From positions 4,940,001 through 5,004,000 of the forward strand of contig NZ_JASTWJ010000001.1 in NCBI RefSeq assembly GCF_030499515.1: a stretch of DNA of 64,000 nt. Reading direction: 5' to 3'. Numbering within the stretch: position 1 is the stretch's first letter; each line of letters begins with the position of its first letter. Below the pieces are notes generated by a model. That model did not search any database. It saw only the letters and a list, made by a program, of their open reading frames with translations, and was not told where the DNA came from. Positions 34,251 to 45,180 of this stretch are shown here, piece after piece. Source of the stretch: Streptomyces sp. DT2A-34. GTDB lineage: Bacteria > Actinomycetota > Actinomycetes > Streptomycetales > Streptomycetaceae. The translations under genes were made by a program, and so were the position numbers.

Positions 34251-35795
34251 ATGAGTCTGTCACTGCGCTTCGCCGCCGGATCGCACAAAGGCATGATCCG
34301 GGAGGGCAACGAGGACTCCGGATACGCCGGACCCCGCCTGCTCGCCATCGCCGACGGCATGGGCGGCGCGGCCGCGGGCGAGGTCGCCTCCTCCGAGGCC
34401 ATCTCCACCATCGTCGCGCTCGACGACGACGTCCCCGGCTCGGACATCCTCACCTCGCTCGGCACCGCCGTACAGCGCGCCAACGACCAGCTGCGCTCGA
34501 TGGTCGAGGAGGACCCCCAGCTCGAAGGCATGGGGACGACCCTGACGGCCCTGCTGTGGACCGGTCAGCGCCTCGGCCTCGTCCACGTCGGCGACTCGCG
34601 CGCCTACCTGCTCCGCGACGGCGTCCTCACGCAGATCACGCAGGACCACACGTGGGTGCAGCGCCTCGTCGACGAAGGCCGCATCACCGAAGAGGAAGCC
34701 ACCACCCACCCGCAGCGCTCCCTGCTGATGCGCGCACTGGGCAGCGGCGACCACGTCGAGCCCGACCTGTCGATCCGCGAAGTCCGCGCCGGCGACCGGT
34801 ACTTGATCTGCTCCGACGGCCTGTCCGGGGTGGTGTCCCACCAGACCCTGGAGGACACCCTCGCCAGCTACCAGGGCCCCCAGGAGACCGTCCAGGAGCT
34901 CATCCAGCTCGCGCTGCGCGGCGGCGGCCCCGACAACATCACCGTGATCATCGCGGACGTCCTCGACCTGGACACCGGCGACACCCTCGCCGGGCAGCTG
35001 TCCGACACCCCGGTCGTGGTCGGCGCCGTCGCCGAGAACCAGCACCAGCTGCACGACAACGGCATCATGCAGACCCCCGCCGGACGCGCCTCCGGGCTCG
35101 GCCGCCAGGTGCCCGGGCAGAGCGGCGGAGGCGGCGAGTTCGGCCCGCCCGGCTCCGGCGACACCACCGGCTACATCCCGGCGGGCAGCTTCGGCGACTA
35201 CGGCGACGACGACTTCGTCAAGCCCCGCAAGGGCCGCAAGTGGCTGAAGAGATCCTTCTACATCGCCCTCGCGCTCGGCGTGATCGGCGGCGGTCTGTAC
35301 GGCGGCTGGCGCTGGACGCAGACCCAGTACTACGTCGGCGCCAACGAGGAACACGTCGCGCTGTACCGGGGGATCAGCCAGGACCTGGCCTGGGTCTCGC
35401 TCTCGAAGGTGGAGAAGGACCACCCCGAGATCGAACTCAAGTACCTGCCGCCATATCAGAGGAAGCTGGTCGAGGGGACCATCACCGAGGGCGGCCTGAA
35501 GGACGCCCAGGCGAAGATCGACGAGCTCGCCCTGCAGGCCTCCGCGTGCCAGAAGCGGGCCGAGCAGCAGGCCACCGAGAGCGAGAAGAACTCCAGGACG
35601 GGCGAGGGCGAGGCCGGAGGCACCATGGGAACCACCCGTACCTCTCTTACGTCCAAGGCGACACCCACGCCGAATCCGTCGGCCACCAACTCCCCGAACC
35701 CGTCCACCTCCCCGACACCGACTGCGACGCCAAACCCCGGCCCGACTCTCTCGGAGGAAGAGCAGAAGGTCGTCTCGAACTGCGGTACGCAGTAG
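34251..35795 (+). CDS. pstP: PP2C-family Ser/Thr protein phosphatase PstP
   Basis: About 514 residues. A metal-dependent phosphatase domain fills the first 240 residues (NEDSGY, ADGMGG, VGDSRAYLLRDG, DGLSGVV, GGPDNITV with the Mn2+ Asp residues), followed by a linker, one membrane helix (SFYIALALGVIGGGLYGG) and an outer part of about 150 residues ending in a Pro/Thr-rich tail. It removes phosphate from the kinases and FHA partners of the cluster. ATG 34251 is used; in-frame GTG 34215 and ATG 34221 are alternatives and add up to 12 residues. Confidence 0.93.
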   Translation: MSLSLRFAAGSHKGMIREGNEDSGYAGPRLLAIADGMGGAAAGEVASSEAISTIVALDDDVPGSDILTSLGTAVQRANDQLRSMVEEDPQLEGMGTTLTALLWTGQRLGLVHVGDSRAYLLRDGVLTQITQDHTWVQRLVDEGRITEEEATTHPQRSLLMRALGSGDHVEPDLSIREVRAGDRYLICSDGLSGVVSHQTLEDTLASYQGPQETVQELIQLALRGGGPDNITVIIADVLDLDTGDTLAGQLSDTPVVVGAVAENQHQLHDNGIMQTPAGRASGLGRQVPGQSGGGGEFGPPGSGDTTGYIPAGSFGDYGDDDFVKPRKGRKWLKRSFYIALALGVIGGGLYGGWRWTQTQYYVGANEEHVALYRGISQDLAWVSLSKVEKDHPEIELKYLPPYQRKLVEGTITEGGLKDAQAKIDELALQASACQKRAEQQATESEKNSRTGEGEAGGTMGTTRTSLTSKATPTPNPSATNSPNPSTSPTPTATPNPGPTLSEEEQKVVSNCGTQ

Positions 35796-35802
35796 GCAAG
35801 CC

Positions 35803-37272
35803 GTGAGAGGCCCCGTCACATCCATGAGCGGTACGAATTCAACGAACTCGCCGACGCACCACACATCCACGATCGGCGCGATCGGCGCGCCGAGCCGGCG
35901 CAACACCGAGCTCGCGCTGCTGGTCTTCGCGGTCCTCATCCCGGTGTTCGCCTACGCCAACGTGGGGTTGGCGATCGACGACCAGGTGCCGGCCGGGCTG
36001 CTCAGCTACGGCGTGGGGCTCGGCCTGCTGGCCGGCGTGGGCCATCTCGCCGTACGGAAGTTCGCGCCCTACGCGGACCCGCTGCTGCTGCCGCTGGCGA
36101 CGCTGCTGAACGGACTGGGGCTGGTGGCCATCTGGCGGCTGGACCAGTCGAAGCTGCTGCAACAGATCGGGCAGGCCGGCGGCAAGGCCACCAACCAGCT
36201 GATCTACACGGCGATGGGGATCGCCCTGTTCATCGTGGTGCTGATCTTCCTCAAGGACCACCGCACGCTGCAGCGCTACACCTACATCTCCATGGTCGGC
36301 GCGCTGATCCTCCTGCTGCTACCGCTCGTCCCGGGTCTCGGCGCCGAACTCACCTACGGAGCCAAGATCTGGATCCAGGTCGGCAGCTTCACCATCCAGC
36401 CCGGTGAGTTCGCCAAGATCGTGCTGGCGGTCTTCTTCGCCGGCTACCTCATGGTGAAGCGCGACGCGCTGGCCCTCGCCAGCCGCCGCTTCATGGGCCT
36501 GTACCTGCCGCGCGGCCGCGACCTCGGCCCGATCATCGTCGTCTGGATGATCTCGATCCTCATCCTGGTGTTCGAGACCGACCTGGGTACGTCCCTGCTG
36601 TTCTTCGGAATGTTCGTCATCATGCTGTACGTCGCCACCGAGCGGACCAGCTGGATCGTCTTCGGTCTGCTGATGTCCGGGGCCGGCGCCGTCGGCGTGG
36701 CGAGCTTCGAACCGCACGTCCAGCAGCGCGTCGCCGCCTGGCTCGACCCGATGCGCGAGTACACCCTCAGCCAGCAGGGAGTCGGCGGACACTCCGAGCA
36801 GTCGATGCAGGCCCTGTGGGCCTTCGGCTCCGGCGGCACCCTCGGCACCGGCTGGGGCCAGGGCCACTCCGAGCTCATCCGGTTCGCCGCCAACTCCGAC
36901 TTCATCCTCGCCACCTTCGGCGAGGAGCTGGGCCTCGCCGGCGTCATGGCGATCCTGCTGATCTACGGCCTGATCGTGGAGCGCGGCGTGCGCACCGCCC
37001 TCGCCGCCCGCGACCCCTTCGGCAAGCTGCTCGCCATCGGCCTCTCCGGCGCCTTCGCGCTCCAGGTCTTCGTCGTGGCCGGCGGTGTGATGGGCCTGAT
37101 CCCGCTGACCGGTATGACGATGCCGTTCCTGGCGTACGGCGGCTCCTCCGTCATCGCCAACTGGGCACTCATCGGCGTGCTCATCCGCATCAGCGACACC
37201 GCCCGCCGCCCCGCCCCCGCCCCCGCCCCCAACCCCGACGCCGAGATGACCCAGGTGGTCCGACCGTCATGA
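35803..37272 (+). CDS. rodA: SEDS-family peptidoglycan polymerase (FtsW/RodA/SpoVE)
   Basis: A 489-residue membrane glycosyltransferase that polymerises lipid II, working with the transpeptidase encoded next. About ten to twelve helices are seen. Conserved SEDS features are FTIQPGEFAKIVL, FETDLGTSLLFF, AAWLDPM with the catalytic Asp, and the PFLAYGGSS motif near the end. GTG 35803 is used and ATG 35824 is an alternative. The stop overlaps the pbpA start (ATGA), so polymerase and transpeptidase are made together. Confidence 0.93.
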   Translation: MRGPVTSMSGTNSTNSPTHHTSTIGAIGAPSRRNTELALLVFAVLIPVFAYANVGLAIDDQVPAGLLSYGVGLGLLAGVGHLAVRKFAPYADPLLLPLATLLNGLGLVAIWRLDQSKLLQQIGQAGGKATNQLIYTAMGIALFIVVLIFLKDHRTLQRYTYISMVGALILLLLPLVPGLGAELTYGAKIWIQVGSFTIQPGEFAKIVLAVFFAGYLMVKRDALALASRRFMGLYLPRGRDLGPIIVVWMISILILVFETDLGTSLLFFGMFVIMLYVATERTSWIVFGLLMSGAGAVGVASFEPHVQQRVAAWLDPMREYTLSQQGVGGHSEQSMQALWAFGSGGTLGTGWGQGHSELIRFAANSDFILATFGEELGLAGVMAILLIYGLIVERGVRTALAARDPFGKLLAIGLSGAFALQVFVVAGGVMGLIPLTGMTMPFLAYGGSSVIANWALIGVLIRISDTARRPAPAPAPNPDAEMTQVVRPS

Positions 37273-38744
37273 ACAAGCCCCTGCGCCGGATCGCGATCTT
37301 CTGTGGCCTCCTCATCCTCGCCCTGCTCATCCGGGACAACTGGCTCCAGTACGTCAAGGCCGACAGCCTCAAGGACGACCCCAAGAACCGCCGGGTCGCC
37401 ATCGAGCGCTATGCCACGCCGCGCGGCGACATCATCGTCGGCGGAAACCCGATCACCGGGTACGCGGAGACGACGACGGGCGACTTCAAGTACAAGCGCA
37501 CGTACAAGAACGGCGCGATGTGGGCGCCCGTCACCGGCTTCGTCTCGCAGGCCTACGGCGCCAACCAGCTGGAGTCCATCGAGGACGGCATCCTCAGCGG
37601 CACCGACGACCGCCTCTTCTTCCGCAACACCCTCGACATGATCACGGGCAAGGAGAGGGAAGGCGGCAACGTCGTCACCACCCTCAACGCCGCCGCGCAG
37701 AAGGCCGCGTACAACGGCCTGAAGGCGCAGGGCGGCAAGGGCGCCGTGGCCGCCATCGAGCCGTCCACCGGCAAGATCCTGGCGCTGGCCTCCTACCCGT
37801 CGTACGACCCCGGCACGATCGCCGGCGGCAGCACCTCCGACGAAGAGGCCTGGAAGAAGCTCCAGAAGAAGAACAACCCCGACGACCCGATGCTCAACCG
37901 GGCGCTGCGCGAGGTCTACCCGCCCGGCTCGACCTTCAAGGTCGTCACCGCGGCCGCGGCCCTGGAGAACGGCCTCTACACGGACGCGGACCAGAACACC
38001 AGGACGCCGCTGCCGTGGACCATGCCGGGCACCACGACCGTGCTGAAGAACGAGGGCAACATCCCCTGCAAGAACGCCAAGCTGCGGGTCGCCCTGCAGT
38101 ACTCCTGCAACACCGTCTTCGGCAAGATCGGCTCCGACCTCGGCAACGACAAAATGCTGGAGGAAGCCAAGAAGTTCGGCTTCACCGAGGAGCAGTTCAC
38201 GCCGGTCCGCACCAGCGCATCGGTCTTCTCCGACGACATGAACCCCTCGCAGACCGCGCTGTCCTCCATCGGCCAGTTCAACACCGCCGCCACGCCCCTG
38301 CAGATGGCCATGGTCGCCTCGGCCGTCGCCAACGACGGCACGCTGATGAAGCCGTACATGGTCGACGAGGTCCAGACGCACAACCTCGACCCCCTCGAGA
38401 AGACCACCCCCGAGGAGATGAGCAAGCCGCTCTCGGCGGCGAACGCGGAGATCCTGCAGTCGATGATGGAGACGGTCGTCGATGAGGGCACGGGTAAGAA
38501 CGCCCAGATCGACGGCGTCAAGGTGGGCGGCAAGACCGGCACCGCCCAGCACGGCGTGGACAACAGCGAGAACCCCTACGCGTGGTTCATCTCCTACGCC
38601 AAGCTCAGCGACAACAGCTCACCCGTCGCCGTGGCCGTGGTCGTCGAGGACGAGAACGCGGTCCGCGACGACATCTCCGGCGGCGGCCTCGCGGCCCCCA
38701 TCGCGAAGAAGGTCATGGAGGCGGTCATCGGCAACAGGAAGTGA
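37269..38744 (+). CDS. pbpA: Class B penicillin-binding protein PbpA
   Basis: A 491-residue transpeptidase with one N-terminal membrane helix (8-22). Active-site motifs are S221-T-F-K (SxxK), S279-C-N (SxN) and K422-TGT. It crosslinks peptidoglycan outside the membrane and is the partner of the SEDS protein whose gene it overlaps by 4 bp. In actinobacteria the pair acts in growth and division under PknB control. Confidence 0.95.
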   Translation: MNKPLRRIAIFCGLLILALLIRDNWLQYVKADSLKDDPKNRRVAIERYATPRGDIIVGGNPITGYAETTTGDFKYKRTYKNGAMWAPVTGFVSQAYGANQLESIEDGILSGTDDRLFFRNTLDMITGKEREGGNVVTTLNAAAQKAAYNGLKAQGGKGAVAAIEPSTGKILALASYPSYDPGTIAGGSTSDEEAWKKLQKKNNPDDPMLNRALREVYPPGSTFKVVTAAAALENGLYTDADQNTRTPLPWTMPGTTTVLKNEGNIPCKNAKLRVALQYSCNTVFGKIGSDLGNDKMLEEAKKFGFTEEQFTPVRTSASVFSDDMNPSQTALSSIGQFNTAATPLQMAMVASAVANDGTLMKPYMVDEVQTHNLDPLEKTTPEEMSKPLSAANAEILQSMMETVVDEGTGKNAQIDGVKVGGKTGTAQHGVDNSENPYAWFISYAKLSDNSSPVAVAVVVEDENAVRDDISGGGLAAPIAKKVMEAVIGNRK

Positions 38745-38913
38745 CCCCGCTCACGCCCCCTTCACATCGGTGCACGTTGCGATACCGGTCCTGTATCGGG
38801 TTACGGGCTTGGCCAGGTCACACAAGATGAGCCGGGTACGGTATGCCCGGACGGACCACCGCCACACCCGCAAGGGTGACGGCGGGACCGACGGAGAGGG
38901 CTGGTAGGTAGCT

Positions 38914-40923
<2,010 letters not shown>

Positions 40924-40936
40924 CCCCGGCCTACCT

Positions 40937-40978
40937 GGCTGAGCCCCGGCGCCCTGAGCAGGGTGCCGGGGCTCAGCC
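40937..40978 (+). terminator. Terminator at the end of the fhaA-pknB cluster
   Basis: A 20-bp stem starting GGCTGAGCCCCGGC (40937) pairs with 40959-40978 with a single imperfect pair and a very short loop. It is 13 bp after the pknB stop. Confidence 0.8.
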
Positions 40979-41126
40979 ATGTCGGGCTGCCATGACCACC
41001 GAGCTGTAGGTCAATCGTTCCTACGTCGATCGTGTCTTCCCATTTCACGACTCGTTGATCGGGTGGGGTGGGGAGTCAGAGCTCTGCCCCGGCCATACGG
41101 CCACACCGCGAACAGAGGGGCAGAAC

Positions 41127-42167
41127 GTGATCAACGAATCGGCACTGCTGGAATCGAAGAGCCTGCGCGACAGCGTGCTGGAACGAACCGACGTCCTCGA
41201 CAAAGTGAAGGCGCTGTCGCTTCTGCCGGACGGGATGCATGTGACGACGGCGATGGTGGCGGCGTACTTCGGGGTAAGCGCCGAGGCGATCCGCCAGCTC
41301 AAGGCACGCCACCACGAGGAGCTGTCGTGCAATGGAATGGTGACGCTCCAGGGCTCTGAGCTCGCAGAATTCAAGCGTGACGTCTTGTCACGCTTTCCGG
41401 GAGGTTATCCACAGCCTCGGTCGAGCCTCACTCTCTACCCGCGCCGCGCAGTCCTCAACGTCGCCATGCTCCTCCGAGACAGCAACGTCGCCCGTCAGGT
41501 ACGCACGTACCTCCTCGACATGGAGTACCTGGCCCGCACACAGCCTGTGGAAAACCCAGCCCCCGCTGACGTCATCTCCCTCGACGACCGCGTCGGCCAA
41601 CACATCACCCACATCCTCGGCAAGACCGTCGTCCCCATGTTCAACGCCCTGATCGCCACCGCCGGCGAACACCGCCGCGAACTCATCGAGCTCCGCGAGG
41701 ACATCGAGAACGTCGAGCGCAAGCTCTGCTGGCATCACCGGCGGATCAGCACCCTGGAAGGAGAAGCCCCGACGGACCAGATCAGGGCCTCCATCGCGGC
41801 CATGACCTGGCAGGCGTTCGAGCGCCACGTCGCCGACCTGCTGCGCCGGGACGGCTGCACGGACGTCGTCGTACGGCAGGCCCGCAGCGACCGCGGCATC
41901 GACATCACCGGGCGCACGGCCGACGGACGCAGCGTGGCCGTCCAGTGCAAGAACCGGGCTGGTCGATCGTCCGTCCCCAGCGCTGACATGCAGAAGTTCG
42001 CCGGCGCCGCCCGAGCCGTCGACCGCGTCGACATCGCACTGTTCGTCGCCACCTGCAACTTCAGCCTGGAAGCACAGGCGATCGCCGACCTGAGCGGCGT
42101 CATCACTGTGAACCGCGACGAGCTGGAGGCATGGAGCGCCGGAGTGCGGCTCAAGGCACTGCGATAG
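41127..42167 (+). CDS. Antirepressor-like DNA-binding domain fused to an Mrr-type nuclease domain
   Basis: A 346-residue protein. Residues 20-135 resemble phage antirepressor/regulatory N-domains (LPDGMHVTTAMVAAYFGVSAEAI as a helix-turn-helix, then LTLYPRRAVLNVAMLL and RQVRTYLLDMEY). A helical connector follows (150-215). From 226 (MTWQAFERHVADLL) to 335 is an Mrr-like restriction endonuclease fold with E232, D259 (RGIDIT) and Q273-C-K275. That suggests a nuclease that finds DNA through the N-domain; type IV restriction or phage defence is inference. GTG 41127 has AGAGGGG six bases upstream. It stands alone between two terminators. Confidence 0.8.
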   Translation: MINESALLESKSLRDSVLERTDVLDKVKALSLLPDGMHVTTAMVAAYFGVSAEAIRQLKARHHEELSCNGMVTLQGSELAEFKRDVLSRFPGGYPQPRSSLTLYPRRAVLNVAMLLRDSNVARQVRTYLLDMEYLARTQPVENPAPADVISLDDRVGQHITHILGKTVVPMFNALIATAGEHRRELIELREDIENVERKLCWHHRRISTLEGEAPTDQIRASIAAMTWQAFERHVADLLRRDGCTDVVVRQARSDRGIDITGRTADGRSVAVQCKNRAGRSSVPSADMQKFAGAARAVDRVDIALFVATCNFSLEAQAIADLSGVITVNRDELEAWSAGVRLKALR

Positions 42168-42180
42168 GCACCACGCGCAA

Positions 42181-42219
42181 AGGCCCGAAGCCGCAAGAGC
42201 AAGTTGCGGCTTCGGGCCT
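42181..42219. terminator. Strong bidirectional terminator
   Basis: A perfect 16-bp stem (AGGCCCGAAGCCGCAA with 42204-42219) and a 7-base loop lies 13 bp after the nuclease gene and 40 bp before the end of the convergent sortase gene. Confidence 0.85.
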
Positions 42220-42258
42220 CCGCCATGTTAGGGGACAGAGGTCCTCGAAGAACCTCTG

Positions 42259-43038
42259 TCAGCCGCGCAGTTCCTCCGGCAACGTCCGCTCCGCATCCAC
42301 CTTCTCCACCCGCTCCAACTCCCCCCACACGATGTACCGGTACCGGCTCGTATACACCGGCGTACACGTCGTCAGTGTGATGTAGTGGCCCGCCTTCGTC
42401 TTACCCGACTCCTTCGGGACGGCGGAGAGGACCTTGACGTTGTACTTCGAGGTCTCGGGAAGGACGGCGTAGACCTTGTAGACGTACCACTTGTCCTTCG
42501 TCTCGAAGACGATCGGGTCACCCTTCCCGATCTTGTGGATGTTGTGGAACTCCGCGCCATGGCCGTCGCGGTGGGCGGCGAGGGAGAAGTTGCCCTTCTT
42601 GCCCGAGGTCGGCAGAGTCGCCTTGACCGGGTCGGTGTAGTAGCCGGCCACGCCGTCGTTGAGGATCTTCGACGACGTGCCCTTCTCGACCAGGATGTCG
42701 TCCCCGCTCATCGTCGGCACATGCAGGAAGCCGATGCCGTTCTTCGAGTCGAACTCGGCGGGACGGCCGGAGTCCCCGTCGTCCTGGTGGGCCCAGATGT
42801 CACGCACCTTGTCGGCCTGTTTGCTCGCCTCACGGTCGGCGACGACGTTCGTCCACCACAGGGAGTAGACGACGAACAGGCCCAGCACCAGGCCCGCCGT
42901 GATGAGGAGTTCGCCGAAAACGCTGATCGCCGTCGCGATCCGGCCCATGCCGCGGCGGCGAGCCGGCCGGCGCGTGGACTCGGTCGCGGCGGTGCGCTCC
43001 GTGTGCTCGGTGTCGTCGGTGGTCGCTGCCACGTTCAT
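42259..43038 (-). CDS. srtE: Class E sortase
   Basis: A 259-residue transpeptidase anchored by one helix (38-60). The sortase core carries H156 (SLAAHRDGHG), C225 (TLTTCTP) and R232 (TSRYR). Class E enzymes join LAXTG-tailed proteins, in Streptomyces the long chaplins, to the cell wall. It follows a second class E sortase gene by only 6 bp; the pair corresponds to srtE1/srtE2 next to pknB in Streptomyces coelicolor. Which of the two this is cannot be fixed from sequence alone. Confidence 0.92.
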   Translation of the reverse strand: MNVAATTDDTEHTERTAATESTRRPARRRGMGRIATAISVFGELLITAGLVLGLFVVYSLWWTNVVADREASKQADKVRDIWAHQDDGDSGRPAEFDSKNGIGFLHVPTMSGDDILVEKGTSSKILNDGVAGYYTDPVKATLPTSGKKGNFSLAAHRDGHGAEFHNIHKIGKGDPIVFETKDKWYVYKVYAVLPETSKYNVKVLSAVPKESGKTKAGHYITLTTCTPVYTSRYRYIVWGELERVEKVDAERTLPEELRG

Positions 43039-43044
43039 CTGCCC

Positions 43045-44334
43045 TTAACTGACGAGCGCATCCGGCTTGCCCTTGCTGCGCGGCCGTTCCTCGACCATCT
43101 TGCCCCAGACGATCAACCGGTACTTGCTGGTGAACTCCGGCGTGCACGTGGTGAGCGTGATGTAACGGCCCGCCTTGGTGAAACCCGAGTCCCGCGGAAC
43201 CGGATCCAGCACGCTCACATTGCTCGGCGACGTCACCGGCAGGATCGACGCCATCTTGTAGACGAAATACTTGTCCTGCGTCTCCACGACGATCTCATCA
43301 CCGGGCGTGAGCCGGTTGATGTACCGGAACGGTTCGCCGTGCGTATTACGATGCCCCGCCAGCCCGAAGTTCCCGGTCTTGGCATCCGGCATCGCCGTCT
43401 TCAGCTTGCCCTCGCCGTAGTGACCGACCATGCCCCGGTCGAGCACCTTCTTGTTGCTGACGCCCTCCGCGATCGGAACGACGACGTCCAGCTTCGGAAT
43501 GTGCAGGATGGCGAAACCCTGCCCCGGCTCGAACGTCCCCGGGTTGCGCTTGCCGCTCGCCCAGTCGTCCTGGAGGCTGCTCGCCTCCTTGTCCGCCTGC
43601 GCATGCGCCCGGACGTTCGTCCACCACAGCTGGTAGCTCACGAACAGCAGCATCAGCACACCGGTGGTGATGAACACCTCACCGATCGCCCGGCTGGCAA
43701 GGACGGCCGGGCTGGGCCTGCGCGCCCGCGCCTGCCTACGGGCCTCCAGACGCGAGAGGGGGGCCTGAGAGGCCTCCGAGCCACTCTCGGCCGCCTCACC
43801 GGCCTCGGACTCCTGACGGGAGCCGCCATGACGCCCGTGACGCCGCTTGGCGGCCTTTCTACGGGCCGCACGGCCGCCCGTAGGGGTTCCTGTGGCCGAA
43901 GGGGCGGAGGTGGCCGGAGAGGCCGATATGGACCCGCCGACGGGCGGATCGGCTATCCGCAACGCCACGGTCTCGTCGTCGGGAGGGGGTACATACGGCT
44001 CCGCGTACGGTTCCACGGGCGGCTCGGCGTACGGTTCCACACGCGGTTCCGCATACGGCTCTTGGGACGCGGCAGCCCCCTCGGCGCCGTAACCGCCAGC
44101 GCCGTAGCCCTCGCCCCCATAGCCATCGCTGCCGTAACCGTCAGCGCCATACCCCTCGGCGCCCCGCCCCTGAGCGACGTGAGTCTCCCCGCCGTACCAC
44201 TCCCCGAGCGCACCGGACTCCTCGTACGGCTGCTGCCCGTACGAGGTGCCCTGGCCGCCGGCGCCGCCGTAGGAATCCGTGAAGGACTCCCCGTACGCGG
44301 CGCCGGACTCGCGCTCGGGGCGCAGCGCGGTCAC
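43045..44334 (-). CDS. srtE: Class E sortase with long N-terminal tail
   Basis: A 429-residue sortase. The first 215 residues are a cytoplasmic, low-complexity Gly/Tyr, then Pro/Glu/Tyr and Arg-rich tail; a helix at about 219-237 anchors the protein. The outer catalytic domain has H328 (GLAGHRNTHG), C397 (TLTTCTPEFTSKYR) and the Arg of that segment. It attaches LAXTG proteins to peptidoglycan. GTG 44334 overlaps the stop of the amidotransferase gene (GTGA), so the reading that begins at 44400 is not needed. It is followed closely by the second sortase gene. Confidence 0.9.
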   Translation of the reverse strand: MTALRPERESGAAYGESFTDSYGGAGGQGTSYGQQPYEESGALGEWYGGETHVAQGRGAEGYGADGYGSDGYGGEGYGAGGYGAEGAAASQEPYAEPRVEPYAEPPVEPYAEPYVPPPDDETVALRIADPPVGGSISASPATSAPSATGTPTGGRAARRKAAKRRHGRHGGSRQESEAGEAAESGSEASQAPLSRLEARRQARARRPSPAVLASRAIGEVFITTGVLMLLFVSYQLWWTNVRAHAQADKEASSLQDDWASGKRNPGTFEPGQGFAILHIPKLDVVVPIAEGVSNKKVLDRGMVGHYGEGKLKTAMPDAKTGNFGLAGHRNTHGEPFRYINRLTPGDEIVVETQDKYFVYKMASILPVTSPSNVSVLDPVPRDSGFTKAGRYITLTTCTPEFTSKYRLIVWGKMVEERPRSKGKPDALVS

Positions 44335-44969
44335 GCCGTGGCCCTGCCCACCACCGGGGCGAGCCCCGCCGACCTCGCCACCGCACCCTGGTCGCCGCAC
44401 TCCACCAGCCAGTTGGCCAGCATCCGGTGCCCGTGCTCGGTCAACACCGACTCGGGGTGGAACTGCACACCCTCGACCGGAAGTTCACGGTGACGCAGGC
44501 CCATGATGATGCCGTCGTGCGTGCGCGCGGTCACCTCCAGCTCGGTCGGCACCGTCTCCGGCTCGGCGGCGAGGGAGTGGTAGCGCGTCGCCGTGAACGG
44601 CGTCGGGAGGCCCGCGAAGACACCCCTGCCCGCGTGCTCCACCAGCGAGGTCTTGCCGTGCAGCAACTCCGGCGCACGGTCCACCACACCGCCGTACGCC
44701 ACCTGCATCGACTGCATGCCGAGACAGACACCGAAGACCGGCACCCCGGTCGAGGCACAGTGCCGCACCATCTCGATGCAGACCCCGGCCTCCTCCGGCG
44801 TACCCGGGCCCGGCGACAGCAGCACGCCGTCGAAGCCGTCCTGGGCGTGCGCCGTCGACACCTCGTCGTTGCGCAGCACCTCGCACTCGGCGCCCAGCTG
44901 GTACAGGTACTGGACCAGGTTGAAGACGAAGCTGTCGTAGTTGTCCACGACAAGGATGCGCGCGCTCAC
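44331..44969 (-). CDS. Glutamine amidotransferase, PabA/TrpG type
   Basis: A 212-residue class I amidotransferase that releases ammonia from glutamine for an anthranilate or aminodeoxychorismate synthase. Family marks are VVDNYDSFVFNLVQYL at the start, LLSPGPGTPEEAG, GVCLGMQ with the nucleophilic Cys, and GVQFHPES with the His/Glu of the triad. No synthase large subunit is beside it. It is held between sortase genes with 4-bp overlaps on both sides, which ties its expression to cell-surface genes; the reason is unknown. Confidence 0.92.
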   Translation of the reverse strand: MSARILVVDNYDSFVFNLVQYLYQLGAECEVLRNDEVSTAHAQDGFDGVLLSPGPGTPEEAGVCIEMVRHCASTGVPVFGVCLGMQSMQVAYGGVVDRAPELLHGKTSLVEHAGRGVFAGLPTPFTATRYHSLAAEPETVPTELEVTARTHDGIIMGLRHRELPVEGVQFHPESVLTEHGHRMLANWLVECGDQGAVARSAGLAPVVGRATA

Positions 44970-45127
44970 TGGTTGTCCACCGTCACATCGTTGAAGGGCA
45001 GCAGCGGTTCGGCCCACGGGAAGACGTAGTTGAACAGGACGTAGACCACGGCCACGACCAGAGCGAGCGAGATCAGCGCCCTCACCCACGCATTCCCCGG
45101 CAGATGCCGCCAGATCCAGCCGTACAT
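44966..45127 (-). CDS. Small single-helix membrane protein
   Basis: A 53-residue protein starting MYGWIWRHLPGNAW with one membrane helix (ALISLALVVAVVYVLFNYVF) and a short outer tail (PWAEPLLPFNDVTVDNQ). Its last codons overlap the amidotransferase start (GTGA). It sits between sortase genes in a conserved place, so a role in that cell-surface module is possible. The longer open frame to 45271 lacks a proper start. Confidence 0.8.
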   Translation of the reverse strand: MYGWIWRHLPGNAWVRALISLALVVAVVYVLFNYVFPWAEPLLPFNDVTVDNQ

Positions 45128-45180
45128 GCCGTCCCTTCCGTCGCACCACGGCACCAGACTCACGCCGTACAGCCAACAGA

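Noticed and set aside
41405..41413. A TTATCCACA DnaA box inside the Mrr-fusion gene
   Set aside because: A single coding-sequence match without a second strong box nearby; not listed as a site.
42385..44493. A 702-residue plus-strand frame opposite two sortase genes
   Set aside because: Low-complexity shadow of the sortase genes, whose catalytic motifs are intact on the minus strand.
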